The notes under the pieces: model-generated
Databases searched by the model: none
What the model saw: the letters and a program-made list of their open reading frames with translations, nothing else
What the model was told of the DNA's origin: nothing
NCBI GenBank assembly: GCA_047634655.1
Contig: JBLIHY010000066.1
Coordinates: 1 to 12,287, forward strand
Direction of reading: 5' to 3'
Length of the DNA: 12,287 bases
DNA from: CANLBN01 sp047634655
Lineage (GTDB): Bacteria > Pseudomonadota > Gammaproteobacteria > Pseudomonadales > Cellvibrionaceae
Translations under genes and position numbers: made by a program
In this document: positions 1 through 7,533 of the stretch, in pieces
Position numbering within the stretch: the stretch's first letter is position 1
Layout: every line of letters begins with the position of its first letter

Positions 1-583
1 AACACAGAGTGCTTTATTAGAGGCTATGTCAGAGAACCAGGTAACCGTAGATGGCGTCACGCGACATCTAGATCAGCATTTTTTTGTAGTTGCCACTCAG
101 AATTCGCAGCATCAAACCGGGACTTTTCCACTACCGGAGTCGCAGTTGGATCGTTTCACTATGCGCCTCTCCCTGGGATATCCCGACCCCGAATCCGAGC
201 GTGCATTGTTGAGTGGATTCGATACCAAAAACCTCCTGTTAACTTTGCCAACAGCAGTAAAAAGCCAACAATTAAAGCTGCTGCAGCTCAATGTTAGCGA
301 GATCGCGGTTAGCGAGCAGCTCCTGAGCTATCTTCAACGGCTACTGGCCTTCACTCGAGAGTCTGGGGCATTTGACTGCGGCCTGTCGCCAAGAGCTGGC
401 ATGGCATGGCTCCACTGCGCCAAAGCTTGGGCGTTGATTCACCGCCGCAAACACGTACTACCCGATGACTTAAGGCAACTGATGTTACCGATTGTCGGCC
501 ACCGTTTACTGCCTCAGGCCCAAGAGTCCACTGCTCGCAGTGCCGTGGAAAAAATACTCGCCGCGGTACCGGTCGTTCAGTAG
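1..583 (+). CDS. MoxR-family AAA+ ATPase, C-terminal part (5' end outside window)
   Basis: The reading frame is open from base 2 (codons for TQSALLEAM) and ends at TAG 581-583, so about 193 C-terminal residues are present. The ATG at 26 is internal: the preceding TQSALLEA and following QVTVDG match the conserved MoxR stretch just before sensor 1. VVATQN (sensor 1) and PLPESQLDRF, which carries the arginine finger, follow near residues 30-55. SPRAGMAWL near residue 130 is the sensor 2 helix. The Walker A and B motifs must lie upstream of the window. MoxR proteins are cytoplasmic chaperone-like ATPases, usually encoded beside DUF58 proteins. The stop codon overlaps the start of the DUF58 gene by one base, indicating translational coupling. 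Seen: motifs and overlap. Known: family. Inferred: same module as the P. aeruginosa MoxR/DUF58/TgpA locus. Confidence 0.93.
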   Translation, partial: TQSALLEAMSENQVTVDGVTRHLDQHFFVVATQNSQHQTGTFPLPESQLDRFTMRLSLGYPDPESERALLSGFDTKNLLLTLPTAVKSQQLKLLQLNVSEIAVSEQLLSYLQRLLAFTRESGAFDCGLSPRAGMAWLHCAKAWALIHRRKHVLPDDLRQLMLPIVGHRLLPQAQESTARSAVEKILAAVPVVQ

Positions 584-1569
584 TGATATCGACATCCATA
601 TTCTCACCCGCCAAATTTTTTCGCCAATGGTTGAAAAAGCGTTTCCCCAGAAAATCCGTGCATACTCTGAGACACCGAAATATTTTTATTCTACCGACTA
701 GAGCGGGACTATGCTTTGTCGTATTGATCGTTCTGTTGTGGCTAATAGGGACCAATTACCAGAATAATCTGGTATTGGCCGTTGCATTTTTGCTGCTGGC
801 TGTGATGATAGTTTGTATCCATCACACTTACGGCAATCTCGCTGGTCTGGAAATTAGTTTTATTAGGACTCACCCCAGTTTTATTGGTAAATCTGCCCAG
901 ATAGACCTGAAAATAAAAAGGCTTCACACGCGTCAGCACGATGCGGTAATCCTCCAATGGCCAGGTGGCAACCCCGTATCCGTGGCTCTATTGAAGGATG
1001 ATCAGAGCCAGATCAGTATTTTTGTGGCAGTTACCCATCGCGGTTGGTTTAAGCTTCCGCGCTTGCAAGTGCGGACCACCTACCCTTTGGGCCTGTTCCG
1101 AGCATGGTCTAACTTGAATTTGGACGCCGTCGTTCTAGTCTATCCGACGCCCATCGACGGCGCTGTTCACCCAGACACTCAGACGCTCGATAGTGCTGAT
1201 GATAAACACCGCCAAACCCAGATGTCGGGGCATGAAGAGTTCGCAGGTCTGAGGAAATATTACGCTGGCGATACTATCGGGCGCATCGACTGGCGAGCTT
1301 TGGCTAGAGGACAAGGCTTGGCCACCAAAGTATACGAAGGCAATACTAGCCAGTTCTTGTGGTTTGACTGGCAACAGTTTGCCGGTATGCCACGAGAAGC
1401 GAGGCTATCGCGCCTGTGCGCAGGGGTGCTACAGCAAAAAAACGGCGCTAGTGAATATGGGTTGCACTTGCCAGGGATTGAGATTCAACCCGCTAAAGGT
1501 GAGCGACACCAGCAGAAGATCCTGGAAACCTTAGCCTTATTTGAATGGAAGAACGCTAAAGGTGAGTAG
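583..1569 (+). CDS. DUF58 domain membrane-anchored protein
   Basis: This is a 328-residue protein starting at GTG 583, whose G is the last base of the MoxR stop codon (TAGTG). Two hydrophobic segments near residues 40-80 (AGLCFVVLIVLLWLIG and NLVLAVAFLLLAVMIVCI) anchor it in the inner membrane, and a beta-rich domain follows. The DUF58 signature is clear near residues 222-240: LRKYYAGDTIGRIDWRALAR, the family's L-R-x-Y-x-x-G-D...IDW...AR pattern. Biochemical function of the family is poorly defined; such proteins are partners of MoxR ATPases and may be chaperoned by them. The 3' end overlaps tgpA, so it is the middle gene of the operon. There is no separate promoter. The lysine/arginine-rich N-terminus before the first membrane segment fits a cytoplasmic N-terminus. 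Confidence 0.92.
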   Translation: MISTSIFSPAKFFRQWLKKRFPRKSVHTLRHRNIFILPTRAGLCFVVLIVLLWLIGTNYQNNLVLAVAFLLLAVMIVCIHHTYGNLAGLEISFIRTHPSFIGKSAQIDLKIKRLHTRQHDAVILQWPGGNPVSVALLKDDQSQISIFVAVTHRGWFKLPRLQVRTTYPLGLFRAWSNLNLDAVVLVYPTPIDGAVHPDTQTLDSADDKHRQTQMSGHEEFAGLRKYYAGDTIGRIDWRALARGQGLATKVYEGNTSQFLWFDWQQFAGMPREARLSRLCAGVLQQKNGASEYGLHLPGIEIQPAKGERHQQKILETLALFEWKNAKGE

Positions 1570-3544
1570 GCGAATTTTCATACATCGCCAAGCTTTACTG
1601 GGTTTATTGCTGGCACAAATGTCAGCTATGTTGCTGCATGGATCGAGACTACCGCTCTGGCTGTGGTTGCTTGTGATTATCGCCTTTATCTGGCAGATAC
1701 AGATCTATCGCAATCAGTGGGCCTTCCCAAACAAACTACTACGTAGCTTGCTGGTTTGTTCATCAATTATTCTTATAGTGTTTTATTATCGCGACTGGTA
1801 TGCGTTAGAACCAATGACAATAATGCTGATATTGGCATCTGTTCTAAAGCTCCTGGAAGTTCGATATCAGCGCGATGCACTAGTGGTGATTTATGTAGGC
1901 TACCTTATTACAGCCTGCGCCTTCTTGTTTGATCAAAGCATCGTGATTAGTCTAGCGGGTTTGTTCACACTGGGGTTGTTAACCGCTTGTTTGTTCATTT
2001 TGCAAACCCGCCATCATAATTTTTTGTCTCGTCAGGCTCTGTATAAAGTATTTATCTTACTGCTGCAGGCTTTGCCAATCATGTTATTGATACTTTTTAT
2101 TTTCCCGCGCGTTGGCAGCTTATGGTCGTTACCCCTACAAGGCAAACACGCTTTGACTGGCATTAGCGACTCTATGTCACCGGGTGATTTCAGCCAACTA
2201 TCGCGCAGTCGCGAGCTAGCGTTTCGCATCAGTTTTACAGGGGATCGAGTTCCAGAACCCAACAAACGCTACTGGCGCGGCTTGGTATTGACAGATTTTG
2301 ATGGCAGACGTTGGCAAAGACAAACGAATCTCTCCGTAAATGCAGCCTTTTCTAAGGAGGCGGAGGACAGGCCACAGTTTGCCGTATTACCCGACACAAC
2401 GGTCTATGACTACGAAGTCATAATGGAGGCCAGCAGTAATCCGTGGGTTTATGCGATGCCTCTCGCAACCGTCATCAATCAAACTCATAAACGCACTGAC
2501 ACTAATGAACTGATATTAGAGGAGCCGGTCAATCAACGTATTCGTTACGAAGTGCGCTCCAATCTACAGTTCTCCATCGCTGAAAGTCAAAAAAATCTGC
2601 AACAGGCCCTGTTGTTGCCCGAAGACTTTAATCCCAAAAGCCTGACACGAGCTCGCGAATGGCGGCAGGCCTCGAGTTCTGAGGAGGACTACATCGGTCG
2701 CGTATTGCGTTTTTATAACGAACGATTTTACTACACCCTGTCACCCCCACCTTTGGGTACTCATAGCGTCGATGAATTTTTATTTTCGACGCAACGGGGA
2801 TTTTGCGAACATTTTTCTAGCAGTTTTGTTGTTTTAATGAGGGCGGCAGGTATTCCAGCAAGGGTGATCACTGGATATCAAGGCGGAGAGTGGAAGGCTA
2901 CCGATAACTATCTGGTTGTAAGGCAATATGATGCCCATGCCTGGGCCGAAGTCTGGCTGTCTGAACGAGGCTGGATTCGCATCGATCCAACGGCAATGGT
3001 CGCACCAGAACGCATCGAACAGGGTTTACTCGAAAGCCTGTCAGAGGAAGATCAACGGTTAATCGACTCTGGTTCGCTGCCTTCTTTGGCGTGGGTTAAC
3101 CATCTCGTATCGCGGTGGGGCAGTGTCAACTATCGCTGGCAACGCTGGGTACTCAGTTACAATGAACAGAAGCAGTCAGAGTTATTAAAGAAACTGTTGG
3201 GGCAAGTTACCCCATCAAGAGTAGCTTTGCTGATGATTGTCCCAGCGTTAGCAATTTTATTATTAATGGCATTTTTGACACTGCGCACCACTTCAAAACC
3301 AATATCGAGATCAGCTAAACTCTATTTTTTGTTCGTAAAAATACTGCGCAAGCGCGGCGTCAACTGCGATTACAGTGATACTCCGCTCGAAATTGGAAAA
3401 AAGGCAAGAGGCGTTCTAGCCAACAAGGACCGCGAAATAGCAACTGTGGTTATGCACTTAAATCGTACTCTCTACACAGACACCGACGCTTTAGATTCCA
3501 AACATTGGGCCACTTTAAAAAGGATGATTGTTGCCCTCCGGTGA
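1562..3544 (+). CDS. tgpA: TgpA-type membrane transglutaminase (DUF3488 / transglutaminase-like / DUF4129)
   Basis: From GTG 1562 this encodes 660 residues, close to the 668 of Pseudomonas aeruginosa TgpA. A TTG at 1541 would add seven residues. GTG is preferred because it gives the short basic start SRRIF before the first membrane helix, overlaps the DUF58 stop by 8 bases, and has GGAAG upstream. Several membrane helices fill roughly residues 10-195 (DUF3488). A periplasmic transglutaminase-like domain follows, then a membrane helix near 553-575 (VALLMIVPALAILLLMAFL) and a cytoplasmic tail (DUF4129). The catalytic triad is visible: Cys415 in RGFCEHF, His459 in YDAHAWAE and Asp475 in RIDPTA. 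Their spacing (44 and 16) equals that of the C404/H448/D464 triad I recall for P. aeruginosa TgpA, a protein reported essential there. An active enzyme is expected; its natural substrate is not settled. Confidence 0.93.
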   Translation: MSRRIFIHRQALLGLLLAQMSAMLLHGSRLPLWLWLLVIIAFIWQIQIYRNQWAFPNKLLRSLLVCSSIILIVFYYRDWYALEPMTIMLILASVLKLLEVRYQRDALVVIYVGYLITACAFLFDQSIVISLAGLFTLGLLTACLFILQTRHHNFLSRQALYKVFILLLQALPIMLLILFIFPRVGSLWSLPLQGKHALTGISDSMSPGDFSQLSRSRELAFRISFTGDRVPEPNKRYWRGLVLTDFDGRRWQRQTNLSVNAAFSKEAEDRPQFAVLPDTTVYDYEVIMEASSNPWVYAMPLATVINQTHKRTDTNELILEEPVNQRIRYEVRSNLQFSIAESQKNLQQALLLPEDFNPKSLTRAREWRQASSSEEDYIGRVLRFYNERFYYTLSPPPLGTHSVDEFLFSTQRGFCEHFSSSFVVLMRAAGIPARVITGYQGGEWKATDNYLVVRQYDAHAWAEVWLSERGWIRIDPTAMVAPERIEQGLLESLSEEDQRLIDSGSLPSLAWVNHLVSRWGSVNYRWQRWVLSYNEQKQSELLKKLLGQVTPSRVALLMIVPALAILLLMAFLTLRTTSKPISRSAKLYFLFVKILRKRGVNCDYSDTPLEIGKKARGVLANKDREIATVVMHLNRTLYTDTDALDSKHWATLKRMIVALR

Positions 3545-3750
3545 CCGCTTGGCAAACTAGGGTAATGGATATGGAAAATCGTCGACTGTCCAACTGGAAG
3601 ATAAACCTATTTCGACTATTCTGGATCGTAACTCGACATCGGCGGAGGGTCCCCTATTTGGCTTCCACCCGAGAAGCTATCCAGTAGTAAATTCGCCGAA
3701 ATCTCTTTGTTTCAGTATGGGCTCGCTGCGTATTTAACGAAGTACCGAGT
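3545..3750. other. Convergent intergenic region between tgpA and dnaJ
   Basis: tgpA and dnaJ converge here. I see no GC-rich hairpin followed by a T run on either strand, so neither gene has an obvious intrinsic terminator. A 40-codon frame from ATG 3565 lacks a well-placed ribosome site and resembles nothing I know, so it is not called. Confidence 0.5.
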
Positions 3751-4848
3751 TTAGCTAAAAAAGTCCTTCATACCTTCAAACCAGGTATTTTGACGGGGAT
3801 TATGCTTTTTAGCAGTAAGCGATGCTTTGAACTCTCTGAGTATTTCCTTTTGTTCATTCGACAGGTTTACCGGAGTTTCCACAACGACGCGGCAGAGTAA
3901 GTCGCCTTTAGACGAAGAACGCACCGGCTGAACACCTTTCCCACGCAGCCGAAATAATTTTCCGGTCTGGGTCTCGGCCGGAATTTTTAATTTGACACGT
4001 CCATCCAGAGTCGGAACTTCGATTTCACCACCCAGCACCGCGTCTACAAAATCTACGGGAACCTCGCAGTGCAAATTTGCATCATCGCGTTCAAAAATAT
4101 CGTGAGACTTGACTGAAATTTGAACATATAGATCACCAGAACCGCCCCCAGATGGACCTGCTTGCCCCTCTCCCGAGAGACGAATACGATCACCCGTATC
4201 CACTCCGGATGGAACTTTAACGGATAAGGTCTTGGTCTCTTCGACACGTCCATTGCCGCGGCAATCGCGACAGGGATTACTAATAATATGGCCTTGACCT
4301 CGACAATTTGGACAAGTTTGCTGGACCGAAAAAAATCCCTGCTGCATCCGCACTTGGCCAATACCATCACAAGTAGAACATTGGATGGGTTTAGACCCCG
4401 ATTTTGCGCCGCTACCCTCACAGGTTTGGCAAGTCACCGTGGTGGGCAGCCGGATTTTAGAAGTAGTTCCTTTAACAGCCTGCTCAAGGGTTATTTGCAA
4501 GGTATATTGCAGATCGGCACCGCGTTGGCGACCCCCGCGTCTAGAACCATCGCCACCAAAGATATCGCCGAAAACATCACTGAAGTTACTAAAACCACCT
4601 GACCCTGCTCCACCCATCTGCGGATTGACGCCATCGTGGCCATACTGATCGTAAACAGTGCGCTTTTCACTATTGGAAAGTATTTCGTAAGCCTCACTGG
4701 CCTCTTTAAACTTTTCTTCCGAAGCTTCATCCCCTGGATTGCGGTCGGGATGATGCTTCATAGCTACACGACGATAGGCTTTTTTTAGCTCTTTCTCTGA
4801 AATGTCATTATCGACACCCAGAATTTCGTAATAATCACGCTTGGACAT
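3751..4848 (-). CDS. dnaJ: Chaperone protein DnaJ (Hsp40)
   Basis: This 365-residue class A J-protein is slightly shorter than E. coli DnaJ (376). The J domain spans about residues 1-70 with the HPD motif at 33-35 (KHHPDRNPGD), which stimulates DnaK ATPase. A Gly/Phe-rich linker follows (GGAGSGGFSNFSDVFGDIFGG), then the zinc-binding region with four CxxCxGxG repeats: CQTCEGSG, CSTCDGIG, CPNCRGQG and CRDCRGNG. All eight cysteines are intact. The C-terminal substrate-binding beta domains complete the protein. It delivers unfolded clients to DnaK and works with GrpE. The gene is downstream of dnaK on the same strand but separated by 558 bases and a strong terminator, so it probably has its own promoter; none is convincing by eye. 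The ribosome site before ATG 4848 is weak. Confidence 0.98.
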   Translation of the reverse strand: MSKRDYYEILGVDNDISEKELKKAYRRVAMKHHPDRNPGDEASEEKFKEASEAYEILSNSEKRTVYDQYGHDGVNPQMGGAGSGGFSNFSDVFGDIFGGDGSRRGGRQRGADLQYTLQITLEQAVKGTTSKIRLPTTVTCQTCEGSGAKSGSKPIQCSTCDGIGQVRMQQGFFSVQQTCPNCRGQGHIISNPCRDCRGNGRVEETKTLSVKVPSGVDTGDRIRLSGEGQAGPSGGGSGDLYVQISVKSHDIFERDDANLHCEVPVDFVDAVLGGEIEVPTLDGRVKLKIPAETQTGKLFRLRGKGVQPVRSSSKGDLLCRVVVETPVNLSNEQKEILREFKASLTAKKHNPRQNTWFEGMKDFFS

Positions 4849-4943
4849 ACAAATATTTCTCAGATAATTGATCTCTACTAAAGTGAAAACGCGTAGGCCA
4901 AAGCCATCCGTATCTCTAGAGTCAACGAGTTTAAAATTGATTA

Positions 4944-5057
4944 GTGGTCAATGATCGAGGAATTTCAATTACCTCGTTGTCTTGGTAAAAGTTGGGTAGC
5001 CCGCGCGGAGCGGCTACTGGGATTCTCGTGAGAACCCACTTAACTTTATTAGACCAC
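4944..5057. repeat. Multi-hairpin cruciform-like element (possible structured RNA or small palindromic repeat)
   Basis: An outer stem pairs GTGGTC (4944-4949) with GACCAC (5052-5057). Inside it, hairpin A pairs CGAGG (4956-4960) with CCTCG (4972-4976). A second closing stem, AAAGTT (4988-4993) with AACTTT (5042-5047), encloses two adjacent hairpins. Hairpin B is GTAG-C-CCGC (4996-5004) with GCGGCTAC (5010-5017) around loop GCGGA. Hairpin C is TGGG-A-TTCTC (5018-5027) with GAGAACCCA (5030-5038). The nested, almost gap-free pairing makes chance unlikely. It could be a structured RNA on either strand, a processed leader of dnaJ, or a mobile palindromic repeat of the REP/MITE kind. The strand and function are not determined. 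Confidence 0.5.
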
Positions 5058-5330
5058 CATTAGTTTGTAGCCGATGCCGTTAAGTTGCACCATTAAGCGT
5101 CTATCAAGCATGACTTATCTAACTTGGCGATGAAGTGAACTAGCGGACTATTTCACAGCTTTCTGAATGAGATCAGACAATTTTACGCAAACGAAGTCTG
5201 GTGCTTGTCCAATTTACAAGGCGAGATTTTTGACCGAATCAAGCATTAACTTTAATTGAATCAGCAAAAGCAGAGGCTCCTTTACGTATCCCGAGCAGGT
5301 ATGCTTTCTGCTAGCATTAAAGCATCCACT

Positions 5331-5368
5331 AAAAAATTAACCCACTAACTTGGGAGTTAATGGGTTAA
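5331..5368 (-). terminator. Rho-independent terminator of dnaK
   Basis: On the minus strand, TTAACCCATTAACT and AGTTAGTGGGTTAA form a 14-base-pair stem with one G-T wobble around a 4-base loop, followed directly by six T residues (5336-5331). It begins 38 bases past the dnaK stop codon. It should end most dnaK transcripts before dnaJ. Confidence 0.88.
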
Positions 5369-5406
5369 TAAATAGTTGTCAATTTAACTATGTGCCTTCA
5401 TCCGTC

Positions 5407-7338
5407 TCAAGGTTTATCGTTATCGACCTCTTCAAACTCGGCGTCTACTACTCCATCATCGGACGATTTTGATTGATCCTGCCCCTTGGTCTCTCCCTGC
5501 GCAGCCTGGCTATCACCAGTCTGATCGCTGTAAAGCTTTTGAGCTAACGAACTGGAAGCTTCCGTTAACTTGGTAGCAGCTGCTTCCATCGCTGCTTTTT
5601 CATCACCTTTTACTGCCGTTTCAGCCTCGGAAATTGCCGATTCAATAGCGGATTTCTCTTCAGCTGTCGCCTTATCTCCAGCCTCTTCTAGAGTTTTCTT
5701 GGTGGCGCCTATCAAGCCATCCAATGTATTGCGCGTGGTTACCAGCTCCTCAAACTTGCGATCAGCTTCGGCGTTTACCTCGGCATCGGCAACCATTGAT
5801 TCGATTTCATCGTCACTGAGGCCTGAAGAGGCTTTGATGACAATGGATTGTTCCTTGCCGGTTCCCTTATCTTTAGCGCTCACGTTGAGAATGCCGTTGG
5901 CGTCGATATCGAAGGTCACTTCAATTTGCGGTATACCGCGAGGCGACGGTGGGATATCGGCAAGGTCGAAGCGCCCCAGAAACTTGTTTTGTGAGGCTTG
6001 TTTACGCTCACCTTGAACCACGTGAATGGTCACAGCTGACTGGTTGTCTTCTGCCGTGGAGAACACCTGTGACTTCTTGGTCGGAATGGTAGTATTTTTC
6101 TCAATCAGGGGAGTAGCGACACCACCCATGGTTTCGATACCCAGGGTCAACGGAGACACATCGAGCAATAGTACATCTTTGACATCACCAGAGAGCACTG
6201 CACCTTGAATCGCAGCGCCAATGGCTACGGCTTCATCGGGATTCACATCCTTGCGAGGATCTTTGCCAAAAAATTTGGCGACTTGCGCTTGCACCAGTGG
6301 CATACGGGTTTGACCACCGACCAGGATGACATCATCAATGTCACTCACGGATAAGCCGGCATCTTCAATGGCGGTTTTCAGAGGCTCAATTGAACGCATT
6401 ACCAGACCCTCAACCAAGGATTCCAGTTTGGCTCGGGTCAGTTTTACAACCAAGTGCTTGGGACCGCTGGCGTCTGCTGTAATGTAAGGCAAGTTGACTT
6501 CTGTTTGCTGGCTTGATGACAACTCGATTTTGGCTTTTTCGGCAGATTCTTTCAAACGCTGCAGGGCTAGTGGATCATTGTGCAGATCGATGCCGGAATC
6601 TTTTTTAAATTCCGCTGCCAGATATTCAATCAAACGCAAGTCGAAGTCTTCGCCGCCAAGGAAGGTATCTCCGTTGGTCGCTAAAACTTCAAACTGGTGT
6701 TCACCGTCGACATCGGCAATTTCAATAATGGAGATATCAAAGGTTCCGCCACCCAAGTCATAAACGGCGATGGTGTGGTCACCTTTAGCTTTGTCCATAC
6801 CGTAGGCTAGCGCCGCCGCTGTCGGCTCGTTGATAATACGTTTGACATCCAGGCCTGCAATTTTACCGGCATCTTTGGTTGCTTGACGTTGCGAATCATT
6901 GAAGTAAGCGGGTACGGTGATGACTGCTTCAGTGACTTTTTCACCTAGGTAGTCTTCTGCCGTTTTTTTCATTTTTTTCAGTACTTCTGCGGAGATTTGA
7001 GGCGGTGCTTTCTTATCGCCGTTCACTTCGACCCAGGCGTCACCATTGTCAGCAGCCACGATGCTGTAAGGCACCATGGAAATATCTTTCTGTACTACGT
7101 TATCGGTAAATTTACGTCCTATCAGGCGCTTGACGGCAAACAGCGTATTTGTGGGGTTTGTTACTGCCTGACGTTTGGCGCTCTGGCCTACTAAAATTTC
7201 ACCTTCATTAGTAAATGCGACAATGGAAGGCGTGGTGCGGTCGCCTTCGGCGTTTTCAATTACTTTGGGCTTATTACCTTCGAGTACAGCAACGCAGGAG
7301 TTTGTAGTGCCTAAGTCTATGCCAATTATTTTACCCAT
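5407..7338 (-). CDS. dnaK: Chaperone protein DnaK (Hsp70)
   Basis: This encodes 643 residues of cytosolic Hsp70. The start is set at ATG 7338 because GGAG lies six bases upstream and the product begins MGKIIGIDLGTTNSC, the universal DnaK start; an ATG 12 codons upstream (7374) is unlikely. The nucleotide-binding domain shows phosphate-loop motif IGIDLGTTNSCVAV, RIINEPTAAALAYG, DLGGGTFDISI and ILVGGQTRMP. The interdomain linker VLLLDVSPLTLGIE lies near residue 390, followed by the substrate-binding beta domain and helical lid. The C-terminus ends VVDAEFEEVDNDKP, close to the E. coli DAEFEEVKDKK tail. It binds exposed hydrophobic segments in an ATP cycle controlled by DnaJ and GrpE. It lies 195 bases after grpE, behind a likely heat-shock promoter, and is followed by a strong terminator. 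Confidence 0.99.
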   Translation of the reverse strand: MGKIIGIDLGTTNSCVAVLEGNKPKVIENAEGDRTTPSIVAFTNEGEILVGQSAKRQAVTNPTNTLFAVKRLIGRKFTDNVVQKDISMVPYSIVAADNGDAWVEVNGDKKAPPQISAEVLKKMKKTAEDYLGEKVTEAVITVPAYFNDSQRQATKDAGKIAGLDVKRIINEPTAAALAYGMDKAKGDHTIAVYDLGGGTFDISIIEIADVDGEHQFEVLATNGDTFLGGEDFDLRLIEYLAAEFKKDSGIDLHNDPLALQRLKESAEKAKIELSSSQQTEVNLPYITADASGPKHLVVKLTRAKLESLVEGLVMRSIEPLKTAIEDAGLSVSDIDDVILVGGQTRMPLVQAQVAKFFGKDPRKDVNPDEAVAIGAAIQGAVLSGDVKDVLLLDVSPLTLGIETMGGVATPLIEKNTTIPTKKSQVFSTAEDNQSAVTIHVVQGERKQASQNKFLGRFDLADIPPSPRGIPQIEVTFDIDANGILNVSAKDKGTGKEQSIVIKASSGLSDDEIESMVADAEVNAEADRKFEELVTTRNTLDGLIGATKKTLEEAGDKATAEEKSAIESAISEAETAVKGDEKAAMEAAATKLTEASSSLAQKLYSDQTGDSQAAQGETKGQDQSKSSDDGVVDAEFEEVDNDKP

Positions 7339-7344
7339 CGGTTT

Positions 7345-7348
7345 CTCC
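7345..7348 (-). promoter_or_regulatory. Ribosome binding site deciding the dnaK start
   Basis: GGAG on the minus strand lies six bases before ATG 7338. No such site precedes the upstream in-frame ATG at 7374, which supports the shorter 643-residue product. Confidence 0.75.
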
Positions 7349-7424
7349 AGTTTATTCAAAAATATATTTTGCACTGACCAGACTAAAAATGGGAGGCTCT
7401 GTCAGCGAGTATTGGTTGAAGTTA

Positions 7425-7452
7425 ATATTGGTCTCAATTCGGTGAGTTCAAG
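7425..7452 (-). promoter_or_regulatory. Probable sigma-32 (heat-shock) promoter of dnaK
   Basis: On the minus strand CTTGAA (7452-7447) is followed after 14 bases by ACCAATAT (7432-7425). The RpoH consensus is CTTGAA, 13-14 bases, CCCCATnT, and E. coli dnaK P1 also uses 14. The -35 is perfect and the -10 matches five of seven informative positions. It lies about 90 bases before the dnaK start, within the grpE–dnaK gap, so dnaK could be induced independently of grpE. Confidence 0.5.
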
Positions 7453-7533
7453 CCTGAATTACACATTTTGTAATCACTGACTAGTTGACCGCATACGACT
7501 GTAGTAAGTCGGACAAGTGCTTTTTGGGCCTTG

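Larger units (their letters stand above)
4849..5406. other. Long dnaK–dnaJ intergenic region, rich in inverted repeats
   Basis: This 558-base gap contains no plausible gene on either strand. It holds the dnaK terminator (5331-5368), a compact multi-hairpin element (4944-5057) and a string of smaller hairpins between 5135 and 5220. One of these is GTGAA/TTCAC enclosing TAG/CTA around a CGGA loop (5135-5156); another is CTTGT/ACAAG (5204-5220). A further ATGCTTT/AAAGCAT inverted repeat sits at 5301-5325, just past the dnaK terminator. Any dnaJ promoter must lie here, but no sigma-32 consensus (CTTGAA...CCCCAT) is visible in the last 100 bases before dnaJ. Confidence 0.6.

Noticed and set aside
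3505..3687. 60-codon frame overlapping the end of tgpA
   Set aside because: It starts at TTG inside tgpA, has no suitable ribosome site, and its product resembles nothing recognisable. The internal ATG at 3565 has AGGG only two bases away.
4991..4997. GTTGGGT matching the integron attC core consensus GTTRRRY beside strong hairpins
   Set aside because: An attC site needs RYYYAAC on the left and GTTRRRY on the right. Here the order relative to the hairpins is wrong on both strands, and there is no cassette gene or integrase.
4944..5057. A tRNA gene, because the right end reads GACCACCA next to a closed stem
   Set aside because: The arms do not follow tRNA lengths: there is no 7-base acceptor stem with D, anticodon and T arms in order, and no TTCRANY T-loop. 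The CCA is probably coincidental.
5570..6016. 148-codon plus-strand frame inside dnaK
   Set aside because: It is an antisense shadow of the strongly conserved dnaK coding sequence, with no start signals of its own.
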